A DNA stretch of 64,000 nucleotides from Lachnospiraceae bacterium (GTDB lineage Bacteria; Bacillota; Clostridia; Lachnospirales; Lachnospiraceae). Each line of letters opens with the position of its first letter. Position 1 is the stretch's first letter. The notes under the pieces were generated by a model. It ran no database searches. It was not told the origin of the DNA and saw only the letters and a program-made list of their open reading frames with translations. Position numbers and translations under genes: made by a program. Shown here piece after piece: positions 26,189-34,401 of this stretch. The stretch is from the NCBI GenBank assembly GCA_014239155.1, contig JAAZZQ010000013.1, positions 1-64,000 on the forward strand, in the 5' to 3' direction.

Positions 26189-26287
26189 TTGACTCAGAAT
26201 TTGACCCAGAAATACAATTGGAAACATATTTGTAAGTAGATCTAGAGTCCAATTTTAACCTTTTGATTTTGACCCAGAATTTGACCC
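26189..26287. repeat. Four TTGACYC heptamers in two pairs
   Basis: TTGACTC-agaat-TTGACCC at 26189-26207 and TTGACCC-agaat-TTGACCC at 26269-26287. Within each pair the heptamers start 12 bases apart and the two pairs start 80 bases apart. They probably bind a protein; which one is unknown. Confidence 0.75.
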
Positions 26288-26398
26288 TAAATCTTTCCAA
26301 TTAGTTAAAAATTATAAAATTTTATGGCAATATAAAATAGTTTCCATATTTTTCTGTCAATTATAATGTTATTTTTCAAAAGAATTGTCAAAAAAGAA

Positions 26399-26427
26399 TT
26401 GTCAAGTTGACTAAAACGTGATAAACT
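26399..26427 (+). promoter_or_regulatory. Promoter inside the inverted-repeat segment
   Basis: TTGTCA (26399-26404), 17 bases, TAAACT (26422-26427). Five of six and four of six matches. In the present orientation it points at the TnpB-like gene. AAGAATTGTCAA occurs twice (26380, 26394), the second copy overlapping the -35 box. Confidence 0.5.
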
Positions 26428-26455
26428 GATGTCATTATCAAATTATGTAGAAGAA

Positions 26456-26494
26456 AATGAGAACATTTTGATTTAAAATGCTCATTTTATTTTT
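26456..26494 (+). terminator. Attenuator-like hairpin between promoter and TnpB-like gene
   Basis: AATGAG-aa-CATTTT, loop GATTT, AAAATG-CTCATT, then TTTTATTTTT. A transcript from the promoter at 26399 would meet this about 25 bases after its start, before the gene. Confidence 0.65.
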
Positions 26495-26539
26495 CGCAGA
26501 TTATTGAAATCTAAGATAAATCACAGGAATTGAAAAGAT
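26489..26539. repeat. 51-bp perfect inverted repeat, right arm (carries the RBS)
   Basis: Exact reverse complement of 26099-26149. It includes the CACAGGAA ribosome binding site and ends at the first two bases of the start codon of the TnpB-like gene. Inversion of the segment would therefore leave the translation start unchanged. Confidence 0.96.
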
Positions 26540-27884
26540 GAATAAGACATCTAAAAACAACACACTAACGAAAACAATTTGCCAATATAGTGAACCACTT
26601 CCAAAGGATACAATGGAATTTCTTAAAGGAATTGCCATAGATTATTGTAAAGTGAAGAATTATACTTATAAGCGATTTTCTGGAATAAAAAGTTTAAATA
26701 GACTGACCCCTGTTTATAGTATCCTAAATGAAATGCGATATTGTGGATTAAGAGAACAGTTGAATCTTCCTGTAGTATATTATGAGCTTGCAATAGCAGA
26801 TGCCGTTACAGACATTAAAGCTAGATGGGGAACGGTAAAAAATAAAGTAGGGGAACTTATTACTGCAAATGAAAATTTAAGTAATGATGACAGAATATAT
26901 CTCAGAACAGTACTAAAGATGAATAGTGTGTATACAGCTATTTTGAATCATCAGGAATATGAGATACCGAAAAATGCAGTAAATCTAAATATCGATGTAA
27001 AGCATCTCAATCAAGTCCTTTGCAGATATACAAGAAAATATTTAACTCCTTTAAAAACGGATAATATAGACTCCTTTAAAATATCTCCCAACGGCTATTC
27101 CTATAAAGAAGGTTCGATCTATATTGTATGTAGAGTTCCTAGAAAGAGAATTTGCCTTCCGTTAAGGGATAATAGAATTTTTCATCGGCAGATACAAATA
27201 CATATAAGAGAAAACTATGCAGTGTTAACAGTGCCCGTAGAGACAAAAGTGAGGAAACATAATGATTATATAAATATGATTTGTGTGTACATAGGTTATA
27301 AAGATTTGTTTACACTGTCAAGTGGAAAAATTTATGGAGAAGGATTAGGTGAGATATTAGATCCAGAGACAGAAAGACTTATGAAGAAAAATTCGGAGCG
27401 ACAGAAAATACAATTAATATATCAACAACTTATGGAAAACGGTAATTTATTAAAAGCAGATCAGGTGCATCTCAATAATCTTGGGAAATATAAATATGAC
27501 AAACAGAAAGAAAGAGAAAGATCGAAAACAATAACATTTATTAACTCCGAGATTAACAGGATGTTAAAGGAGGAAAAACCGCAGAAAGTTATTATAACTA
27601 AACCAGTTACAAAAAACAAAACTATGCAATATTCAAAAATGGAAAACAGAAAATTAACAAGAAATTTTCGCAGTTATATTCGAGAGCGTTTGGCATATAA
27701 ATGTCAGCTAAATTCTATTGAGTTAATAGAGATTAATTCAAAGGGAACTGGAAAGATATGTTCATCTTGTGGTGTCGAAGGCAAGAGAGAAGGAATGGAA
27801 TTTATCTGTGAAAATTGTGGTATGAGGATAAGTATTCCATTGAATTCTGCAAAAAATATAGAAAACAAGTATAATAAAGGTTAA
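26538..27884 (+). CDS. TnpB-family protein with a lost RuvC active site (TldR-like)
   Basis: A 448-residue protein of the IS605 OrfB/TnpB family. The C-terminal third follows the family layout: 'YKDLFTLSSGKIYGEGL' (RuvC-I), 'TFINSEINRMLKEEKPQKVI' and the helix 'RKLTRNFRSYIRERLAYKC' (RuvC-II), then a zinc ribbon with Cys408, Cys411, Cys424 and Cys427, and 'NSAKNI' (RuvC-III). The three catalytic acids expected in family members (GIDxG, IxEDL, ADxNA) align with Tyr251, Thr354 and Pro434, so DNA cleavage is very unlikely. Nuclease-dead TnpBs (TldRs) are known as RNA-guided repressors. No TnpA is nearby. It stands alone ahead of a glycan locus, behind the inverted-repeat segment. TnpB ancestry is sure; a TldR role is inference. 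Confidence 0.85.
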   Translation: MNKTSKNNTLTKTICQYSEPLPKDTMEFLKGIAIDYCKVKNYTYKRFSGIKSLNRLTPVYSILNEMRYCGLREQLNLPVVYYELAIADAVTDIKARWGTVKNKVGELITANENLSNDDRIYLRTVLKMNSVYTAILNHQEYEIPKNAVNLNIDVKHLNQVLCRYTRKYLTPLKTDNIDSFKISPNGYSYKEGSIYIVCRVPRKRICLPLRDNRIFHRQIQIHIRENYAVLTVPVETKVRKHNDYINMICVYIGYKDLFTLSSGKIYGEGLGEILDPETERLMKKNSERQKIQLIYQQLMENGNLLKADQVHLNNLGKYKYDKQKERERSKTITFINSEINRMLKEEKPQKVIITKPVTKNKTMQYSKMENRKLTRNFRSYIRERLAYKCQLNSIELIEINSKGTGKICSSCGVEGKREGMEFICENCGMRISIPLNSAKNIENKYNKG

Positions 27885-28070
27885 CAGTATAGAACTGAGA
27901 ATAAATAACCTATTGGTTATTTCACCGCTAGGCGGATCACAGGAAAATACATTGACATAGAAAAGCAAAAAGTCGGCATTAGCTAAACTGTGTTAGCAGT
28001 TTTCGGGTATGCCAGGACCGTGGCTTACACGGAGCGAAGTATATTCTAAAATAGGATATACAAACAAAAT
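27885..28070 (+). ncRNA. Candidate omega-RNA-like structured RNA
   Basis: Directly behind the TnpB-like stop are five stems in about 160 bases. They are AAATAACC/GGTTATTT (27903-27922), CCGC/GCGG (27925-27935), GGCAT/ATGCC (27975-28013) enclosing GCTAA/TTAGC (27982-27997), CCGTG-gctta-CACGG (28018-28032) and TATATTCTA/TAGGATATA (28040-28060). TnpB omega-RNAs lie in just this place, with the guide beyond the scaffold end. The end point and any guide cannot be fixed by eye. Confidence 0.6.
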
Positions 28071-28115
28071 ATGTTCCGATAATCCTTATGATAATAATTT
28101 AAGTTGGGGGAGAAC

Positions 28116-30671
28116 ATGACAAAGACACAAAAAAAGCAGGCACAAGAATATGTTAGTCAGCTTGAACAGATACATAATCAGATAAAAGAATGCGTTGTTC
28201 AAAACAATATTTCGTTGGCAATGGAGCTGTTGGTCAATTGTCAAAGTAAGGCAATCTTACTTGGCACATTTATTGAACAAACAGAGGGAGAAAATACTTG
28301 TGTGGTATCAAAGTTAGAAGAATACTGTGAAATAATATATAATTTTTATGAAAATTTGGAAAAAAATAAAGAGATAAATGCCAATAAAATATATAAAATT
28401 TTGAGACAGAAATTGATAAAAATAGCAAATAGTATTAAAAATGATATAAAAGTAAAGATAGAAGCAGTTTTTCTACCATACAAGGCAAGTATGTGGGATA
28501 GCTTAGAAACCGTATGGAAAGCTGCAGATAACGATCCAGATTGTGATGCGTATGTTATACCAATTCCATATTATGATAAAAACCTAGATGGAAGTTTTCG
28601 AGAAATGCATTATGAGGCAGAGCAATATCCAGAAGATGTTCCAATTATAAAGTATGATGCATTTGATTTTGCGAAGCATATGCCTGATATGATATTTATT
28701 CATTATCCTTATGATGGTGCGAATATTGTTACGAGCGTTCATCCTTTTTTTTATTCGGACAATTTAAAGAAGTTTACAAATTGTTTAGTTTATATACCTT
28801 ACTATGCAACATCAGGCGGTATGAGTGAGGGACAAGGATTATGCCCTGCATATTTGAATGCAGATTATATTGTAATCCAATCTGAAAAATACCGAAAATT
28901 TTATGACAGTAGAATACCTGATGGCAAGTTTCTTGCGCTAGGGTCGCCTAAGTTTGACAAAGTGATTGATAAATGTCTCAATCCACCAACAATACCAAGA
29001 GAGTGGAGCAAGAAGTTTAAAGGAAAGAAGATATATTTCTATAATACAAGTATTGGTGGAATGCTTGAAAATACAGATGCGTTTATAAAAAAGATTCAAT
29101 ATGTTTTTGGCATATTTAAGGGAAGAACGGATGTGTGTTTATTGTGGCGTCCTCACCCGCTCATGGAATCTACGTTAGATTCTATGAGAAAAGAGTACAA
29201 GTCCCAGTATCTTATGTTAAAGAAAAAATTTGTCGAAGAAGATATTGGAATTCTTGATGAAAGCGCGGATATTGAGAATACGATAGCATTGTGTGATGCA
29301 TATATCGGTGATTCTGCAACCAGTGTAACATCACTTTTTGGAGTTGCCGGAAAGCCAATATTCATATTGAATAACTACATTAATACTTTACCAGATAAGG
29401 ACGATTGGCGTGGAGAAATAATGAATTCAATATGGCTTGACATGCGGGGAAATGATCACTATTGGGTTACATCAAATAATCAATTATGGTTTTCTGAAAG
29501 AAACGATTATCATTATAAGTTTTTTATGGATTTGCAGACGGGATATTCTGGCGGTAGATACTATATGAAAGCAGTAAAAATAAAAAATAAGATTTATGTG
29601 TTACCACAGAATGCTAGGAACCTTTTGATTATTGAAGACAAGAAATTACGAAGTATTGACTTAAAAGTGGACAATTTTAGCGCAGGAGCATTTTGGAGTT
29701 ATTTTTATAATGAGGAATATATTTTTTTATTACCGTTAAGGTGTTCATACCTTGTCAGATTTCATATACGAACGGAGGAGATTGTTTATATAGACGGAGT
29801 AAGACAGTTTAATGTGCGAAACGTAAATGGTCAGTGGTCTATAGGAGGAGTGGCTCCTTACGGAAATGAACTTGTATTTGCATCACCTGTCGATAATCAT
29901 TTTCTGTTTGTAGAAATGGATACATTAAAGATAAGAATATTAAGTAATAATTCAAAAAGTAATATCGGAACTCTTTTTATTGTTTTTGATGACGATGAAT
30001 TATGGTTATTGCCAACAAGGGGATTGACAATTACACGTTGGAATCCAAAGACGGGGGAGATGGCAGAGTATAGTGATGTGCCTAGGGATTTTAAGTCGAT
30101 TAAATGGCCATATGGTATTGAGTGTGATGAAAAACCGTTTTACAACCTTGCAATCTCTAGGAAAAATGGAAAAGAAACAATTATTATAGCGCCATATTGG
30201 GGGAATATGTATCTATCACTTGATAGAATGACAGGAAAAATGGAGAGATGGGAGCCGCCATTTTTTAGTGTTAATCGCAGCAAAGATGCATATTTTCAAT
30301 CTGCAAGTATGGGATGTTTTTTAAATACATATTTACCACAGGGAGAATCAGAACACTATATATGGTATGAACCCGAAAGAAAGCTTTATTGTGTTAATAT
30401 TGATACAAAAGAATATAAAGAAATTGAAATTAAATTTAACGAGAAGGAACTAATGAGTCATGAGCTGGGATTTGCAAAAGAATCGGAATGGATGCAATAC
30501 TGCTTAAAAGAAAACGCATTTCAGTCAATTGTGGGCTTTATTGATAATAAAATTATTGGAAATTCGTTTGACAGAGAAAAACAACTTGAAGCATTTTCTA
30601 AAATAAATGCAAATAGAGATGGAACTTGTGGCGAAAGTATTTATAACTTGGTGAAAGGGAAAATTTCATGA
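28116..30671 (+). CDS. CDP-glycerol glycerophosphotransferase-like protein with propeller-like C-terminus
   Basis: An 851-residue, two-part protein. After a helical N-terminus (about 1-110), residues about 115-430 resemble the TagB/TagF transferase core ('VFLPYKASMWDSLETVWKAA', 'YPYDGANIVTSVHPFFYS', 'LLWRPHPLMEST', 'YIGDSATSVTSLFGVAGKP'). Such enzymes move glycerol-phosphate from CDP-glycerol onto a glycan at the membrane. Residues about 480-780 are repeated beta-rich segments of propeller type. I start at the ATG at 28116, behind GGGGGAG; a TTG four codons earlier is possible. It opens the glycan locus. Its stop overlaps the next start (ATGA), and that gene makes a CDP-activated alditol. Confidence 0.83.
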   Translation: MTKTQKKQAQEYVSQLEQIHNQIKECVVQNNISLAMELLVNCQSKAILLGTFIEQTEGENTCVVSKLEEYCEIIYNFYENLEKNKEINANKIYKILRQKLIKIANSIKNDIKVKIEAVFLPYKASMWDSLETVWKAADNDPDCDAYVIPIPYYDKNLDGSFREMHYEAEQYPEDVPIIKYDAFDFAKHMPDMIFIHYPYDGANIVTSVHPFFYSDNLKKFTNCLVYIPYYATSGGMSEGQGLCPAYLNADYIVIQSEKYRKFYDSRIPDGKFLALGSPKFDKVIDKCLNPPTIPREWSKKFKGKKIYFYNTSIGGMLENTDAFIKKIQYVFGIFKGRTDVCLLWRPHPLMESTLDSMRKEYKSQYLMLKKKFVEEDIGILDESADIENTIALCDAYIGDSATSVTSLFGVAGKPIFILNNYINTLPDKDDWRGEIMNSIWLDMRGNDHYWVTSNNQLWFSERNDYHYKFFMDLQTGYSGGRYYMKAVKIKNKIYVLPQNARNLLIIEDKKLRSIDLKVDNFSAGAFWSYFYNEEYIFLLPLRCSYLVRFHIRTEEIVYIDGVRQFNVRNVNGQWSIGGVAPYGNELVFASPVDNHFLFVEMDTLKIRILSNNSKSNIGTLFIVFDDDELWLLPTRGLTITRWNPKTGEMAEYSDVPRDFKSIKWPYGIECDEKPFYNLAISRKNGKETIIIAPYWGNMYLSLDRMTGKMERWEPPFFSVNRSKDAYFQSASMGCFLNTYLPQGESEHYIWYEPERKLYCVNIDTKEYKEIEIKFNEKELMSHELGFAKESEWMQYCLKENAFQSIVGFIDNKIIGNSFDREKQLEAFSKINANRDGTCGESIYNLVKGKIS

Positions 30672-32008
30672 CAAAAGTAATTACATATGGAACGTTTGAT
30701 CTTTTTCACGAAGGTCATTATCGGTTATTGCAAAGAGCAAGGATGCTTGGTGATTACTTAATTGTTGGCGTAACGACTGACAAGTATGATATTGAACGAG
30801 GTAAGTTAAATGTTGTTGATTCACTGATGACGCGTATTGAAAATGTTAAGAAGACAGGGTTTGCAGATGAAATAATAATAGAGGAAACACAAGGACAGAA
30901 AGTGAATGATGTCAAAAAATATAATATAGATATTTTTACAGTTGGTTCTGACTGGACAGGTATTTTTGATTTTATGAATGATTATTGTAAGGTAATCTAT
31001 CTTGAACGAACAAAAAATATATCAAGTACAATGTTGCGTGAACAAAATAGAAGAATTTTAAAGGCAGGAATTATTGGAACAGGCAGAATTGCCAATCGCT
31101 TTATGCCAGAGGTAAAATTAGTGAGCGGTATTAGTGCGCAAGGGGTATATAATCCGCATCAACAGAGTGCAAAGCAATTTGCACAAAAGTGGCAAATCAA
31201 CGCATACAATGACTTGGAGATGTTGTTTCATGACGTGGATGTTGTCTATATCGCTTCACCACATGAAACACATTATGGCTATGTCAAAGCATCTTTAGAA
31301 CATGGGAAACATGTATTATGTGAAAAGCCGATGGTTCTGGCAGAAAAACAAGCAAAAGAACTTTTTAATTATGCAAGAGAACACAATCTTATTCTGTTTG
31401 AAGGAATAAAGACAGCATATTGCCCTGGATTTGAGAAATTGCTTGGAATTGCCTGTAGTGGAATTATTGGGAGTATTCGCTACATAGATGCCTGTTTTAC
31501 GAAACTGGAACAAAAAAACAACAGAGAGCTTTTAGATAAAAAATATGGGGGAAGTTTTACTGAACTTGGCAGCTATTGTTTGTTGCCTATTATAAAACTG
31601 TTTGGGGAAAAATATGAATCTATTCGTTTTGATGTAGTGCATGATGAGAGTGGATTGGATATATTTACCAAGGCATCTTTTACTTTTACACGAGGGATTG
31701 CGACTGCCTTTTGTGGTTTAGGTGTAAAATCAGAAGGCAGGCTATTAATAGCGGGAACCAAGGGATATATTGTAGTGGAAGCACCTTGGTGGAAAACGAC
31801 ATATTTTGAAGTACATTATGAAGATGCTTCACAAGTGGATAAATATTCAGAACGATTTTTGAGCGATGGACTCCGATATGAGATTAAAGATTTTTTAAAT
31901 ATGATAAATAGAAACAATAAGAGTGATTTTAAGCTGACACGAGGGGAATCCGTCGCTATGGCAGGAATTATGGAGAAGTTTTTAATTGAGGAAGGTCGAT
32001 TAACATAA
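30668..32008 (+). CDS. Cytidylyltransferase - Gfo/Idh/MocA oxidoreductase fusion
   Basis: A 446-residue fusion. Residues about 1-127 are a TagD/GCT-type cytidylyltransferase ('YGTFDLFHEGHYRLLQRA', 'ISSTMLRE'), which makes CDP-glycerol or a similar CDP-alditol. Residues about 131-446 are an NAD(P)-dependent oxidoreductase of the Gfo/Idh/MocA family ('GIIGTGRIANRF', 'HVLCEKPMVLAEKQAKELF'). The join suggests the reductase makes the substrate of, or modifies the product of, the transferase. It overlaps the upstream transferase gene by four bases. The exact alditol is unknown. Confidence 0.88.
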   Translation: MTKVITYGTFDLFHEGHYRLLQRARMLGDYLIVGVTTDKYDIERGKLNVVDSLMTRIENVKKTGFADEIIIEETQGQKVNDVKKYNIDIFTVGSDWTGIFDFMNDYCKVIYLERTKNISSTMLREQNRRILKAGIIGTGRIANRFMPEVKLVSGISAQGVYNPHQQSAKQFAQKWQINAYNDLEMLFHDVDVVYIASPHETHYGYVKASLEHGKHVLCEKPMVLAEKQAKELFNYAREHNLILFEGIKTAYCPGFEKLLGIACSGIIGSIRYIDACFTKLEQKNNRELLDKKYGGSFTELGSYCLLPIIKLFGEKYESIRFDVVHDESGLDIFTKASFTFTRGIATAFCGLGVKSEGRLLIAGTKGYIVVEAPWWKTTYFEVHYEDASQVDKYSERFLSDGLRYEIKDFLNMINRNNKSDFKLTRGESVAMAGIMEKFLIEEGRLT

Positions 32009-32034
32009 TAAAACAAGAGGGAAATAACACAAAT

Positions 32035-32763
32035 ATGAAAATATGGGCACATAGAGGATGCAGTCAACGATATCCAGAAAATACATTAATTGCTTTTGAA
32101 AGGGCAATGGAGATTCGAAATCTGACAGGAATCGAGCTTGACATACAGCTGACGAGAGATGGAGAACTTGTTGTTATTCATGATGAGCGTGTAGATAGGA
32201 CAACAGAGGGCATAGGATTAGTAAGAGATAACACACTTGCAGAGATTAAAAATCTCCATATTTATGCAGGCAGTTATCCAAGTCAGCAGATTCCTACAAT
32301 GAATGAAGTTTTTGATTTGTTAGAAAACCGATTAAATGAGGGATTAAAACTCAATATAGAATTGAAAAATAATATTTATCCATATCCGGGAATGGAAGAG
32401 AAGATTATAGAATTGGTGCATAAAAGAGGGTTACAGAAAAGGGTAGTATATTCTTCCTTCTATGCAAAGTCACTTGCAAAAATTAGGATACTTGATGCGG
32501 AGGCTGAAATAGGGATATTAGATACAAAGGTTTCAGATTGTATGTATAAATTAAAAGGTGGTTGCGGTGCAGCGGCATTGCATCCATTTTGGCAGGGAAT
32601 AGACTTAGATCCGATGGAACTAACAGGATATAGCGTGAGGGCATGGATGGCAGGACATCTTTATCCAGATAAACCGACAGGGAGAAAATTAGATTTTGGG
32701 GCGCTTGAAGCACTTGGAATAACAGATATAATATTGAATGAACCAGAAGTCTATGTAATATGA
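32035..32763 (+). CDS. Glycerophosphodiester phosphodiesterase
   Basis: A 242-residue GDPD TIM barrel with the catalytic 'AHRGCSQRYPENTLIAFERA', 'ELDIQLTRDGELVVIHDE' and 'NIELKNN' motifs. It lacks a signal peptide, so it is cytosolic. Family members split glycerophosphodiesters to glycerol-3-phosphate. In this locus it may supply glycerol phosphate for CDP-glycerol or trim glycerophosphoryl groups. It lies 26 bases after the previous gene behind AAGAGGGAAA. Confidence 0.9.
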   Translation: MKIWAHRGCSQRYPENTLIAFERAMEIRNLTGIELDIQLTRDGELVVIHDERVDRTTEGIGLVRDNTLAEIKNLHIYAGSYPSQQIPTMNEVFDLLENRLNEGLKLNIELKNNIYPYPGMEEKIIELVHKRGLQKRVVYSSFYAKSLAKIRILDAEAEIGILDTKVSDCMYKLKGGCGAAALHPFWQGIDLDPMELTGYSVRAWMAGHLYPDKPTGRKLDFGALEALGITDIILNEPEVYVI

Positions 32764-32808
32764 CAGATATTAAATATTTGATTATAAATAGATAGGAAAT
32801 TTTGGACC

Positions 32809-33618
32809 ATGATTGAGTTAACAAAAGAGCAGTTACGACAGCTTCAAAAGATTGAGTTGGAAATGTTAGAGGAAGTAGACAGAATATGTAAAAAAAATAA
32901 TATTAGGTATACAATCATTGGAGGAACTCTTTTGGGTGCAGTAAGGCATGGGGGATTTATACCTTGGGATGATGATGCAGATGTGGCTATGCTGCGATCA
33001 GAGTATGAAAAGTTTTGTAAAGTATGCGAGAGGGAATTAAATAAAGACAAGTTCTATTTCCAAAATATAGATAATACCCAAGGATATAGATGGGGGTATG
33101 CGAAGCTTAGAAGAAAGGATACGCTATTTATCAGAAAATATCAAGAACATATGCCTTATGAGCAAGGGGTTTTTCTTGATATTTTTCCAATTGATGCAAC
33201 CCCTGATAATTTTTTTCTAAGGCAAATTCATGATTTTAAATGTTTTTGTGTTAGAAAGTTGTTGTGGTCAGAAGTAGGTAAAATTGCCGAAAGAAATGCA
33301 ATAAAAAGGCGTTTATATATTATATTAAGTAAAATTCCTGAAGAAAAAGTTAAAAAAGCGTATAGAAATTTGATACTTAAAAAAAATTCTAGTACAACAA
33401 ATGTTGTTAGGACTTTAACGTTTCCAGCGCCAAGGAAGTTAAGAGGGTATTATAGAAGATGGTTTACAGAAACTGCATTAATAAAGTTTGAGGACAAGAT
33501 GTTTTATGGAGTAAAAGATTATGAGGGATGGCTTACATATGAATTTGGTGACTATAAAAAACTTCCTCCCATAGAAAAACAAAAAACACATCCTGTTAGC
33601 AAAATAAAGCTTATTTAA
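32809..33618 (+). CDS. LicD-family phosphotransferase
   Basis: A 269-residue LicD protein: 'RYTIIGGTLLGAVRHGGFIP' followed by W-D-D-D-A-D-V-A-M is the nucleotidyltransferase-fold core. The closing 'YGVKDYEGWLTYEFGDY' segment is also typical. LicD enzymes transfer phosphocholine or phospho-alditols from a CDP-linked donor onto glycans. The neighbours that make CDP-linked compounds fit this. Which alcohol is attached cannot be told. Confidence 0.92.
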   Translation: MIELTKEQLRQLQKIELEMLEEVDRICKKNNIRYTIIGGTLLGAVRHGGFIPWDDDADVAMLRSEYEKFCKVCERELNKDKFYFQNIDNTQGYRWGYAKLRRKDTLFIRKYQEHMPYEQGVFLDIFPIDATPDNFFLRQIHDFKCFCVRKLLWSEVGKIAERNAIKRRLYIILSKIPEEKVKKAYRNLILKKNSSTTNVVRTLTFPAPRKLRGYYRRWFTETALIKFEDKMFYGVKDYEGWLTYEFGDYKKLPPIEKQKTHPVSKIKLI

Positions 33619-33631
33619 TGGGGGAAATACA

Positions 33632-34345
33632 ATGTCAAATATCGCTTTAATAATTGCTGGGGGTATTGGTGCAAGAACGCATCAAGATATACCAAAACAA
33701 TTTTTGAATGTGAACGATAAACCGATTATTATATATACAATGGAAGCATTTCAGAATCATCCGGATGTGGATGCAATATTTGTTGTATGTTTGAGTGGAT
33801 GGCAGGAAATGTTGAAGGCGTATATTCATCAATTCAATATTACAAAAGTGATTGGGATTGTCGAAGGAGGAAAAAATGGTCAGGATTCTATACGAAATGG
33901 TGTTTTTGCAATTGCAGATGTATATCAAGACGATGATTTGATTATGGTGCATGATGCAATTCGCCCTATGTTATCAGCAGAAATTATTTCTGATAATATT
34001 TTGAAATGTAAGAAGTATGGTAATGCAGTGACAGTCATTCCTTGTATGGAAGCGATGTTAAGATCACAAAATGAGATTGAATCAGAGGAAAGCATATTGA
34101 GAAACTCATTATTTAGAGCACAGACACCTCAGACAATCAGTGTAGCAAATGCAGTGAGAATTCATAAAGAAGCATTGCAAAGAGGGATTACAAATTCAGT
34201 TGCAACTTGTACCCTTCTGTTAGAATTAGGAGAAAAAGTTTATTTTGCCAACGGATCAGAATTAAATATTAAAATTACTACGACGGATGATATTATAATA
34301 TTCAAATCATTGTTATCAATGAGAAAGAGCGAGTGGTTAAAATAA
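33632..34345 (+). CDS. IspD/TarI-type cytidylyltransferase
   Basis: A 237-residue enzyme with the nucleotide-binding 'ALIIAGGIGARTHQDIPKQF', 'VEGGKNGQDSIRNG', 'VHDAIRPMLS' and 'AQTPQTISV' motifs of the IspD family. In glycan loci this family mostly forms CDP-ribitol (TarI) or similar CDP-polyols, not isoprenoid precursors. It lies between LicD and a ThDP enzyme. It is the second of three cytidylyltransferase domains in this locus, so more than one CDP-activated unit may be made. Confidence 0.88.
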   Translation: MSNIALIIAGGIGARTHQDIPKQFLNVNDKPIIIYTMEAFQNHPDVDAIFVVCLSGWQEMLKAYIHQFNITKVIGIVEGGKNGQDSIRNGVFAIADVYQDDDLIMVHDAIRPMLSAEIISDNILKCKKYGNAVTVIPCMEAMLRSQNEIESEESILRNSLFRAQTPQTISVANAVRIHKEALQRGITNSVATCTLLLELGEKVYFANGSELNIKITTTDDIIIFKSLLSMRKSEWLK

Positions 34346-34401
34346 AGGGAAATAAGATAAATAATATGTTGGAATAACGAGATAAAAATTAAGGAGAGAG
34401 A

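Noticed and set aside
26189-26287. TTGACYC repeats as a short CRISPR-like array
   Set aside because: Only two 19-bp units, no regular unique spacers and no cas genes.
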